A stretch of DNA of 64,000 nt from Allodiplogaster sudhausi. Lineage: Eukaryota; Nematoda; Chromadorea; Rhabditida; Diplogasteridae. Positions within the stretch are counted from its first letter, which is position 1. Every line of letters starts with the position of its first letter. A model generated the notes under the pieces. That model was not told the DNA's origin. It saw only the letters and a list, made by a program, of their open reading frames with translations, and did not search any database. Shown piece after piece: positions 25,082 through 36,075 of the stretch. The DNA is taken from NCBI GenBank assembly GCA_945643635.1, contig CALZFC010000055.1, positions 117,501-181,500 of the forward strand, read 5' to 3'. The translations under genes and the position numbers were made by a program.

Positions 25082-28000
25082 TTAGAGATCGGTATCGAAC
25101 CAATCAGAATTGTTATGGGGAAGACGGAACGACTGGTCAATTCTGTCGATACCGTAGTTCTCCTCGTTGAGACCTGGATTATGGTATCCGAATAGTTCAG
25201 GTTCGTAGCCTTCGCTGCCTTCTCCGCCGTGTAGATCAGCAAGGGCCGCATCACGGGAAGATCCGGCGGGAGCTGGCTGGCCAGCCCCTCCTGGCATTCC
25301 AGTGGCGGCCCAGTTCGGGTTTCCGTAGCTGTGACCCTCTCCGTGCCCGCTGCAAAACACTTTATTAGTGAAACATTTTCGATAATTTTATGCGCTCTAT
25401 TATTATTCCGTCACGTCGAAATTTTAATGTTGGGCATAGAAATAGATACAAAACATTTCAAAAAGAAAAATAAAGTCAAGACAACAAAAAGAAACCCAGC
25501 AGCAGTGGCATCTCCTCCAATGTTGCGAAGAACTCCAGAGGCATACGTGACGACGGAATAGTGAGGAGAGCGGAGACAACTCTCAGCCAGAACACGGATT
25601 CCAGACGCAGACACTTGAGCAACTCCACTCTCACATTTCGTCAGCTGGTACACCAGGCCAAGCATCTCCCGTTGCATCACCTCAAGGGGCAGATTCTCTT
25701 TTCCACTCAAGACCAGCCAACTCCCTGCCTCATCAGCTGCGAAGGCTTCGTCACTCTCCAGAATCTCGGTGACTATGTGGATAAGACTTGGATCAGCAAG
25801 AATCCACAGAGCGATGGTGGGGTGGGCGGCTAACTGGTGAAGGGCTCCTGCTGTTGCCTCTGCCAACTCCCACCTGAGAGAGAGATAGAGAAAGGGTGAG
25901 AGAGAGAGAGAGAGAAAGAGTGGGAAAAAAAACAAAAAAGAAAAGAAAAAAAAAGAGAATGTAAAAAAAGAAAAGGAAAAAATAATTTAAAAAGAAAGAA
26001 AAGAAGACAACTTCAGGGATGAACCAACATTCTGACTCCGTCATCACTTTGAGCCTGAACGTCGACTCTGAGTTCAGCAGCTGCACTGGCGAGAATCTCA
26101 GTTGAGATGGCAGCGAGCTGCTCGCCGAGTCTGCCCGGACTCTCCACCAGAGACGCCCTGCCAAGCAAGGTGATGCCATTCACTTCTTACAACCGCAGCA
26201 GCACATCTCCACCTGTTCTCCTGCATCAGAGCGGCATTCCGAACCACCCCGAGGGCAGCCTTCGCCACGGGAGGGCGCAGAGTCCTCAGCTGCTCCAGCA
26301 GCATCGCCCAGCCACCACAACGAACCAGGGCGAGCTGCGCGTGCGAGGCGTGCGCGTGTCTGCATTCACTTCTCTCTCTTCCTATTCAACTCAACTACCG
26401 TACCTGGCAGTGCAATGGCGCAGAGCACAGAGCGCAGGCTCAGTCACGGTCTCGTCGGTGGCGGAGGGACGGAGACGCAGAGCATCACAGAGAGTGGCGA
26501 TGCCTTCCGACTCGCACACGGCTGCCTTGTTATGGATGTTGTTGCAGGTGAGGTTGGAGAGGACGCCGCAAGCATAGATGATCTCGTCCTCGGAGTGAGC
26601 AGCCTCCGCCCCTGCCAAGGCCGAGTCTCTCACCATCCCAAGCAGGATCAGCAGAAGGGGAGCGTGGTCTTCTTCGTTACTCACGGCATCTGACAATCAA
26701 TACCTGCTTGCAGTTTCTTCATAAGGAAACTAAATACGCTAACCGAGACACGGACCAAATTATTGCCCAGAAATAAAACGTTGATCTGATTTTAACAAGC
26801 GATAAAAAGGTTAGAAGATACCTGAGAGGTTCCTTAGACAAGCGAGGATGGCGATCCGAGTGCGGGAGTCAGTGGTGCATTGCAGATTGGAGTAGAGGGT
26901 GCGTAGTGCATCATTCTCAATCAGGGAATGCTTCAAATGCACTGCCTCCTGACCGGCGCTCAAGGCACGCACACAACGGACTGCCGTGTACACCACCTGC
27001 AAGAACCACGACAGATGATTAAAACAACTACGGAAAATTAAGAAATGTCCACCTGAAAACAATTAGACTCCAAAAGTGCTATCTTTTCATAATCGGTTTA
27101 GCGAACTACGGAATAAGCAGGACGAAAAAATTGTTAAAGAAATATTCATAAAAATTCAGTAAGGTAAAAAAAATGGCTAACTTACCTTTGGCTGATTATC
27201 ATATTGAGTAAGCAGACGGATCAGTGCCCGCGAACCACCGAGATCCTAAAAAGAAAACTATTTCAATTTTCAAGTTCATTTCCAAGTAACTAGAAAGGAC
27301 CATTGACAGCGTCAATCTCTGACAAGAAAAGGAAACGAACAATGGCGAATTTGTTCCTCTCAGTATGGTCATCGAAGATGAGCATGTGAATGGAGTCAGC
27401 AGCCAGGGCGAGGAGCTTTGGAGGGCGGTCGATCAAGAGAGAAGTCAGTGCGGCTGTGGCTCCCAGCTGCCGGGCAGATGGACGGGACTGGTCAACGTGA
27501 AGCAACAGACGGTGCAGAGTGGTCAGGGCATACCGTACCACTGACTGCAACCAACACACTATAACTAATCGTCTTGTCCCCTTCAATAAGTTGCCTCATC
27601 TGGGCTGCGCAGCATTCTGATGATCTCGGCGAGTCCTCCAGAGCGAAAGATAAACATGCGACCGTATTCATTCTCGGAGAGATGACTCAAGGCACCCACG
27701 GCGTAGCGAGTGGCATCCAGGTCTCCGCTTCTGCAAGAGAGAGCAGAGAAAGGAGAGAGAGAAAGAGAGGGAGAGAGAGAGAGAGGAAAGAGAGAAAGGG
27801 AGAGCAGAGAAAGGAGAGAGATAGAGAGAGAAGAGCGAGGAAGAAAAGAACTTACTTCGTGACGCGAAAGAGAGCATCGACAAGTTCTTGTGAAGCTATA
27901 CTGCCATCATTCCTAGAAATGGCGTACACGTGGCCAGCTGCAGAAGCTACGGCTTCCTGAATTCCCAGGTTGTATAGGAAGACTATTGATGCTTTGCAAA

Positions 28001-28560
28001 CGTTGACGCATGAAGTGGGATGTTCTTTTTGGGAGTACTGACAGGATCGGATGCATTCATAAGATGGACGAGATCGGCCACGGAGCGGCTGCCATCGTCG
28101 TCCCTCTGCAGAGCCAGGAGCTGCTCGAGAGCCCTCCGCACTGCCCGCGCCGGCTCAGCCAGACGACGAACCATGGTCTCCTGCCGGGCAGAGGGCGCGA
28201 GTTGCCAGTCAGCGAACAACACTCCCCTCACTCTCTCCCATCGAGTGTCTGCATACGCCGCTTCCACTGCTGAACAATCCAGGAATCTTCATCATATGCA
28301 AACTTTTCTTTTTTGTATATGTCCCAGTTTTAAAGAATAAGTCTCACGATCACACAACAAAAACAGAGTGGGGAACAACAATGCGACGGAATCTAGAACA
28401 ACTAATTCATAGTGAAGGGACACACCAACACCAGAATTAGATGAAGAGAAGAAAGAAGAAAGAGAAGCGTACCCTGGTATGCTTGTTCTCGTAGATTCTG
28501 TGCGTAATCGGAGTGGAAAGCGCCACCGAAGGAAGCGGAGGACAACGTCGCCGCAGCCAT
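25082..28560 (-). CDS. beta-catenin / Armadillo, adhesion (HMP-2-like) type
   Basis: Links cadherin to alpha-catenin at cell junctions. Twelve exons in phase (28560-28473, 28266-28043, 27956-27856, 27730-27595, 27544-27341, 27245-27186, 26996-26822, 26689-26404, 26359-26213, 26157-26029, 25873-25496, 25349-25082) give 731 residues. N-terminal YADTRWERVRGVLFADW aligns with the alpha-catenin-binding helix of beta-catenin. Armadillo repeats follow (TRYAVGALSHLSENEYGR, SVVRYALTTLHRLLLH, CGVLSNLTCNN, VTEPALCALRHCTAR, AGALHQLAAHP). The C-terminus DWFDTDL matches the classical PDZ-binding end. No DSGxxS phosphodegron is seen in the short N-terminus, which points to the junctional rather than Wnt-dedicated class. 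An in-frame upstream ATG at 28620 could extend the N-terminus by 20 residues. The 27595/27594 donor is GC. Confidence 0.95.
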
Positions 28561-29002
28561 CCCTGCTCCTTCTTCCGGCTGCTCGCACCTATGATCAACT
28601 CGGCTTCCAATTATTCTCATTCACTCCCAACTAAAACAAATATGAAACGAGGACGAAACCGTGGATGAAAATGAGCAGAGCAAAGGCTGTGCGGAGAGAA
28701 GAAGATTCCTTTATTGATCAGCAAGGATTTGACTGCGCAATGGAGAGAAAGAAAAGGGAAATGGTGAGAGCTAAAGGGAATTGGGAGTAAAAAGAAGAGA
28801 GAGTGTGTGATGAGAAGAGAAACAGAGAGGCGCCCGGGGTGAGCGGTCACCTGTAGTCTAGTTGTGTCAAAGAACAAATAAAAACATTCAAAGCAATGTA
28901 CACGCATATACAATTTGAAGAATGCATAATGAAAAACCTGAGTTAAATAATGTCACGAGTGATGGAAACAAACCAGAAGGCACGGAAACAGGGCTTGAAC
29001 AA

Positions 29003-29924
29003 TTAGGAGAAATAAACTTGGAGATGTGACTGAATGGGGCTCCTGCATACTGGGCACAGCGCTTCTTCTCCATCTTCATCTAGAAGAATTTGAAGACACA
29101 TGCTACAGAGGCAGATGTGATTGCATGGCCGAAGAAGAATGTTCTTCTGCCGCTCCAGGCAAACACAACAGGAGAGATCTTCGGCAGCGGGAGAGTGAAT
29201 GGAAGATTGTGACGAGGAGATTCGAGATGAACGACGAACGCCTACGTAACAAGAATTGTCTCAAAACTTAACAAATATGCGCAAGCAAATGTACTAGACC
29301 ATTGAACTATTATGAGGAATAACAAGCACATACGAGGCGGTTCGGTTTCAGTTCTCGGGCTACTTGGAAAAACGGATTCCACAATGCGACGAGCTGGTTC
29401 GGCCCGAGCTCGAATTGTTCGCAGCAGATTCATCAACCACTCAAACGGGTGCAGAACACCTCTGGCCAGGTTCACCACTACATTCACCTTCAAATTATTC
29501 TGATATTAAAACCAAAGAGCGTGACGCATTGAAAGTATGGTCAAAATATGAATATAGAATTTATTCATAAAATAAATAAAAAAAACTAAAAGTTTACCTG
29601 TGGAAAAAAGATTGCGACTGCAGTGTAAAGGATGCTGACGATATAAGGGAAGATTGAATGCAAGGTAAATTGTACAAAGTTTTGCGAAGTAATCTTTTTA
29701 ATGACAAAATGAGCAATGCAAGCACAGGAAAGACTGAATAATACAAAGATACATGTCGTGATTGGGAAAGAAAGAGCTAAATTGAGGAAGAATCGGGCCG
29801 GAAAAGTAATAATTCGTATTAGAAGAGAAACACCAGAGAAAAGCAAGGAACCAATTGAGAGTACTGAATGAAAATCATTGTCAACCACGTCTCCAGAAAA
29901 GGATACGACAGGTCCCTTATTCAT
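29003..29924 (-). CDS. multi-pass membrane RING-finger E3 ligase, RNF26-like
   Basis: Three exons, 29924-29598, 29499-29334 and 29241-29003, join in phase for 243 residues. Exon 1 codes for four or so hydrophobic membrane segments (for example IGSLLFSGVSLLIRII, ITTCIFVLFSLSCACIAHF). Exon 3 holds a C-terminal RING: CCVCLERQ, LRPCNHICLCSMC, ALCPVCR, ending SHLQVYFS. This C-terminal architecture and spacing resemble RNF26, an ER ligase that positions endosomes and modulates STING in vertebrates; that function is not shown here. It is shorter than human RNF26 (about 430 residues). Divergent from the MBT gene at 30364, about 440 bp away. Confidence 0.85.
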
Positions 29925-30363
29925 TCCGAAGAAGTATATATCAACAAAATGAACACAGAGTAACCGAGTCTCAAAAATATTCAGAAGCTGTTGAGCCTAG
30001 AAGTTGATGGTCACCACTAATCATTACAAGAATCGCTTGTGGCAGCTTCTTAAGAAATTGTATTATGAAAAAAACACTGGTTGGTATTACCGTGAATTAA
30101 GAAAAAGGTGAAATTCGAAAAATCGGAAAAATGGTCAAAGTGAATTCCTTGGCGTGTTTGCATATTTGCGCGAAATAATTCCAGATTTTATTTAAAGCGC
30201 GGAATCTTGCTTTCGAATTGGCCGATGTCTGTTCGTTCTCCTTTAAAAGATTCGTTATATTCCTAAAGAAGTGGTATTTTAAATTGTAACATTTTGTGGG
30301 AGTTTTCTGGGAGACATAATCCGTTTGCAGTTGAAGGCATTCCTCATACCACTTTTGCTCAGA

Positions 30364-33300
30364 ATGCCCGTCAAGTTTATGAGATTCCACCATCCCCCAG
30401 AGAAGAAGGCGATCGAAATTGACACAAATTACACATGGCATGGACTCTTGACTGGTTAGCAGTGTTCTCATCTCTAGTCTTCTTATTTCTTCTGTAATAA
30501 GCAGTATATGTATGGTGTCTCCTTGTTCAATTGATAACTCCGCGTTTATTTCCAGGTGAAGCAACGAAGGTTTCTCCATCTTTGGAGACATTAAACCTGC
30601 CGTCGATTGCTCCTCTTGGTTGCTTCCACGATGCGCCCCTTCGCGGGGATCTTCTCAATATTGTTAAGCAATCCCTTGTAAGTCTTTTCATATAATAGTG
30701 CCTTTTTCTTGCTAGTTCTTTGTCTACTCTTTCTCTTGTCAGATAGAAGTGGAGTTGTCTGAAAAGGAGCGTGCAGATTGCTTCGACTCTTCCGTTCACT
30801 TGATTTGGGTTGCTGAAGTCATTCACGTAAGTTTCTTTTTCCATAGCTTAACAGTCAACTGCCTAGACAAAATTTCAGTCATCCTTCCTAGTTAAAAAAA
30901 AGACGAAAGTTCATGCAAATCGACATAAAATCGAACATATTAGCAATATTTAACATTAACTGTATTAAACCGTCCCTCACTGATCCTTCCTCGGGGGTTT
31001 GAGCACCCCATTTTAAGCTATGCTTCTTTCTCCATGCGTAATCGATGTTCTGTCTAATTGTAGATGGCCGGCTATTACATCTACTGTCGCTGGCTGGGAG
31101 CTCCGCTTTCCGACACTTTCTGGGTTCACGGCGGTAGTCGCCAGGTGCACCCCTGCGGATTTGCTTGCGCGTTAGTATCTTAACATCATGACAGTGTTTA
31201 AAAAGGCCTCGCTTTTTACAGGGATTTTCTCAAAAAAAATAATAAAAAAATTTGATGAACGGGGAATCTCGCGGAAATTGCATAAAAACATAAGGTTCCT
31301 CCCGATTTTCAGAGATATTTTAATGCAAAATCCTCACAGTTTTGGTGCTGGACCTTACCAAAAGCTCTTTGAAGCGAGACTGTGTTAAAACACCGCAGTA
31401 TACCTGTTTAGACGTCGCTGTTTCTAATAGTTTTTCTTGCAGCGACGCGAGGGTGAACGAAGGGTATCTTCTGTATCCACCTCGCCAATATTTGGTATGT
31501 TCCATAATGGAAACAAAGTCGTTGTATCCCAGATACGAATTGCAGAGTCTTCGTAACGAGGCCGCGTGGGCAGACTACATACTCAACCGTGTCTATCGAC
31601 GACTGACCCTTCCAGAATCATTTGAGGAGAGCCGTGTTCAAATTCACAAGTCGAAGTACCGTGTAAGATTTGGTTTCATTTTTTTTTCATTGAAAGGAAC
31701 GTTTTACTGTTAATCAGTCATAGTCTTAGCCCGCCAGCTGGGGCTCTCACCCCTGCCACTCTTACCATTAATCCGATCCCTTAGCAAAGTCTCTTATTTT
31801 TTGGTTGAGATTAACGACCGAGTGGAAATCGTCCACGATGAAGAGTCGACTTGTGTTATCCCGGCAGTGGTGACTGCCACTCGTGGAAGGAGAATCCGAT
31901 TCCGCGTTTCCAAGAGCGACGTTGATAAAGAAGATTTTGTCAGTTCTCAGTGTTTTTGTGGGTTTGGATTTGTTCCCTCTCTTATTTTATGTCTTTTCTT
32001 TTTCCTCATATCGTTGGGTATATTCAGTGCTGAAATAGACCCTGCCTCAGGACTTGCGCCGGGGGGTTACAATGTAAATAATTGCCAACCCGGGGGTTAT
32101 AAAGTGAAAAAGGCGATCCCGGGGGTTACAAAGCCTACGTCCCGGGGGGTTACAACCCTGTCATGGGTCAGACCTATTTCAGCTCTGGGTATCTTTGTTA
32201 ATTACAGTATGACAAGGATCTGTGGCGGGACCAGGCGGATGACTTTGTGTATTACGTTGGGTTTGCTGCTGAGAATGGATTCGACATCAAATGCAATAAT
32301 AAGTATCGTGAGCACACTTCCAACATCGTCAAGGCTCTCAATACGGTACGCTGCCCACATAAAAGTTATTTCTTTGTTTCACTTGGTGTTTTACCTGACT
32401 ATGCCGAAGATCCATTGTAACAAGGATGTAGCGAACTGGTACATTTGTTGTAGGGAACGAAGCCTCCATTCTCTTCGCATGACGTCACCAGGGAGAAGCT
32501 CTCAGAATGGCGTCGTGGTCAAGGAAAACACAAAGAACCCACTGTTCGTTCCGTCTGCATTGGTTACTATAAGATAATACAATTAATGCTGGCTTTTCAG
32601 CCGAACTTATGGGAGAAGGGCATGATTCTCGAGATCATGGACCGGCTAGACACAACTCTCTACGGATTGAAGCCAGCTCGCGTCCTTGCTGTTTTCAAGG
32701 TTCTCTTCTTCTTTTCTATCTTCTTCTGCCTCCGTCTTTTTTGTTCTTTATTGTAAATACAATTTTAGCATGGTTATCTCCGAGTGGGTCCGGAGGGTTC
32801 TGATATCGAAGAAGATTCCTTCGCTGTGCACATGTCGTCTCCGATGCTTTTCCCATATGGATATGCTGAGAAACACGGAATCAAACTTCTGACACCAAAG
32901 AGTTGGAGTTCTCTCTTAGACTAAGAGTCTGCATTTACTGTGAAGAAAGCCCCCTTTGAAGATGACGACGAGTTCAATTGGAAGACTTTCATGAAGAAGA
33001 CGGGCTTCAAGCCCGCGCCGGAAAGTCTCTTCCACGATTACGACAAAGGCAACATTCCGTTCAGGGTATGCAGGGAAGGTTCTTTGCAAGTTGGAGGCAT
33101 GGATTGTATTGAAGGTTGGAATGAAGATGGAAGCAGTGGACCAAGTGGAGAAGCTCATCTGCCCAGTCACCATCGATTCTATCAAGGGGAGGATGTTGCA
33201 CATCAAGTTCGATGGATGGGATCAATCTTATGACCAGCTCTACGATTTTCGGTTTGTTGCTTCTGGAAAGTGTTTTCGGGCAATACAGATATTTTCTTTA

Positions 33301-33595
33301 TGTCCTTAATTACCGGCATTGTTAATGAATGAGACTGTAATTGTACTATACTTTTCTTAATATATTTAAAGATATTTGAAATGCTGACTGGCACTGCTGA
33401 TTTATCTTTATTGCAAAACCGTAGATATTATCCCCACATTGAAAAGGAGTCTCTCTCTTCAGTTCACCGGATCTGCTTCCTGTTGGGTGGTGCGAGATGT
33501 ATGGCTATGCTCTGCAAGCTCCCCAGCAAACCATTGTCCCCGATCAAGGGAGCGAGGCCCTTGAGGAACCGCCCAGCAAGAAGTCCAAGAAGTGA
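30364..33595 (+). CDS. MBT-repeat chromatin protein (LIN-61/MBTR-1-like)
   Basis: Predicted nuclear protein of about 551 residues with tandem malignant-brain-tumour repeats, which bind methyl-lysine histone tails. Exons: 30364-30454, 30556-30677, 30743-30826, 31064-31170, 31443-31662, 31810-31938, 32208-32345, 32454-32699, 32769-32901, 32950-33065, 33115-33251, 33463-33595. MBT signatures: VHPCGFACA (first repeat); INDRVEIVHDEESTCVIPAVV; LWEKGMILEIMDR and HGYLRVGPEG; the best, FNWKTFMKKTGFKPAPESLF, then VGMKMEAVDQVEKLICPVTI, FDGWDQSYD and SPDLLPVGWCEMYGY. The C-terminus KKSKK is a likely nuclear signal. The start is the first in-frame ATG. A 48-nt in-frame stretch at 32553-32600 ending CTTTTCAG may be a retained or optional intron. 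Confidence 0.9.
32050..32156 (+). repeat. four spaced CCGGGGGTTACAA motifs
   Basis: Four copies of a (C)CGGGGG(G)TTAYAA motif at about 32059, 32090, 32118 and 32141 in a single intron of the MBT gene, 22-32 bp apart, with different spacers. The motif stands out in A/T-rich surroundings. Function unknown. Confidence 0.6.
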
Positions 33596-34200
33596 TTCCG
33601 TCCTACTTCTTTACTCTTTTCCTTGCTAATGATCTCCTCGCTGAATATTTCCGGGTTTCCTGTAATAATTGATATTCCTGTATGTTTCTTAAAATGCATT
33701 TAATTTGGGTGCTGTTTTACCTTCTCTTCTTTTTCAGAAGTTTCATCCGTGTCACAGTTAATGACCGTTTAATCTGTAATTTTTTCTACTGCTACGAGAC
33801 TGTATGAAGACCTATTTATGTTTTATTCGTTGATGTTTTTGTTAATAAAGTAGGATCCAGTCTTAGTTTTCATTGAAACACTGATGGAGGGACAGGTGAT
33901 TCATAATTGTGAACAGAGACCGTTTTGAATCATCGTCCATGGCTTTATGAACTGAAGGGACTATCGCAACGGATTAGCATAATGGGAGTCAATTGGAAAA
34001 AGGAGAGAAGGGGGGGGGGTATGGAAAACATGGAGGGAAAGGGCTGCCACGAGTTGGCCCACTCTGGCGATGCTGCGCTCCGCTGTTCGTTCCTTCTGCC
34101 AGAGAGCGCGACCTCTTAGGGTATCCGCCTGTACGTTTTAACTTCATTCTCTAAGTACAAAAGCATCTCACCATACTGTAATCACGCGTTATCTAATCAG
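33596..34200. other. MBT 3' UTR and unresolved 5' part of the ClC gene
   Basis: The first part is the probable MBT 3' UTR. The first coding exon(s) of the ClC gene should lie in 33850-34140; a frame reading YGKHGGKGLPRVGPLW near 34020-34060 is suggestive of a ClC N-terminus but I cannot connect it to a start codon or donor with confidence. Confidence 0.4.
33843..33848 (+). terminator. polyadenylation signal AATAAA of the MBT gene
   Basis: AATAAA in GTTAATAAAGTAGG about 250 bp after the MBT gene stop, the only canonical signal in this interval. Confidence 0.5.
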
Positions 34201-36022
34201 GGGAGTTTGTCTCGCATGCCTCGTCCACGGCTTTCGACTGGCTCTTCCTCGCCCTCCTCGGTGTAATTATCTCTCTTCTCTCTGTTGCAATCGAAGCCCT
34301 TGTCAACCTTCTTTATGGAGGTTTCACACTCAGATGATATGCTATCTTTAATCTCTGTCTCCTGTAGTCCGTCATATCGTTGTGTTCGATGTGGATGTTC
34401 CTCCTGGGATGTCCTCTCCGGCAGTTCGCTTTATCCTTTACGTGCTCTCGACTGTTGTCCCTCTGGCAGCTGCTTCTGCAGTCTGCCATATCATATCGCC
34501 TCAGGCAATTGGTAATTCATTTGAACACGTGCGACTCTTTGTTCATCTGCCCCTGATCCTCGGATGCAGTGATTGGCAGGGTCCGGAATCCCCGAGATGA
34601 AGACGATCATAAGAGGAGTGATGCTAAAGGACTACCTGGCACCGCGCACTCTCGTGGCGAAGACTGTCGGCCTCGTTCTGTCTCTGGGCAGCGCTGTCCC
34701 CATTGGCAAGATGGCAAGAACTGCCTGGTGTAAATGGAATACTGATGCACCCCTCGCAGGGTTCCTTGGTGCACATCTCGTCGATCGTGACAGAGCAGAT
34801 GAGTCGGCTGGCAGCGCGGATCGAGCCGTCGTGGCTCACGGACAACCGCCGACTCGAGAATCTCTCCGCCGCCGCCGCCATCGCCGTCGCCTGCACGTTT
34901 AGTGCTCCTGTGGGAGGTCGGCTGGGAAGGAGGGGGGGGGGATCCGAGATGGATGTCCATGCACTCTCCTCTTGAGGAGTGCTGTTCTCGATGGAAGTGA
35001 CCACTGCCTACTTCTGTGTCAGGAGTTTCTGGCGCGGCTTCTTTGCCTCTTGCTGTGCTGCAATCACTTTCCGCCTCTTCACTTATGCCTTCGGCTCGAC
35101 GAGTGGTCAGGCACCTACCTCTCTTCCAAATTCCCAAACATTTTTCATCGTTATTTTCGTGCCAATTTCATTTCAACAGAGATGGTGAATCGGGCGTACT
35201 ATCAGACGACTTTCGGTACTCATTCGTACGTGGTAGAAGAGATGCCTGTCTTCGCTGCCATTTCGTACTTCTCTTTCTCTTAATCCTCTCGTTTCTCCTT
35301 TGATCTCCCGTGATCTTTCTCTCTCTTTCTCTCACTCTCTGTTTCCCTCTCACTCGTTCTCTCTTCCTATCCTCCCTCTACGTTCTTATTCCCCTTCTTA
35401 TCAGAATGGTCTGTGGTGTGCTCGGTGCTCTCTACAACCTCTTCTACAAAAAGGTCGTCCTTTTCCTCCGCAACAATGCCACCGCCAAGTGGTTCTTTCA
35501 ACGACAGTTTGTTTCTATACTGTATATTTGGGGATGTTGGAAAACGGCAGGAGAAAGCATGAAAGAGAGAAGAGAGGAATGGGTTGGCCCTGCAGCTGGA
35601 TTATCTACCCACTCTTCTACGGAATCATCTACGCGGGACTCTCCTTCCCCTTCGGAATGGGTCGATTCTTCGTTGGCAGGGTTTCCTATTACTTTTCTCC
35701 TTCCACTCTCAGACTCTTCTTCATTTGAACTCAGCTTCGTCTTGGCTGGAATCTTCGAGATTTCTTCGATGACTGCTCATTCAAAGTTGCGGCAATCGAA
35801 TGCGATCATGGGATATTCGAGAGGTGGACGGCGAGAGATGGCAGCGTACTCATGCTCATCACTTGCTTCGCTATTGCCCTTGTATCTCGCTGTTCTTCTC
35901 TCTCTCTCTCTCTCTCTCTCACTCTCTCTCTCTCTTCTATCCCTCTTTCTCTCTCTCTCTCTCTCGCTCGCGCTCTCTCTTCCATCCCTCTTTCTCTCTC
36001 GCCCTCTCTCTATTTCTCTCTC

Positions 36023-36075
<53 letters not shown>

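Noticed and set aside
30097..30844. Minus-strand frames of 164 and 105 codons
   Set aside because: They lie antisense to the first three exons and introns of the MBT gene, which have family support and phase-consistent splicing.
31495..31536. 42-nt intron (GTATGT...TATCCCAG) in the MBT gene
   Set aside because: Removing it breaks the frame of the conserved downstream part, whereas reading through keeps one open frame.
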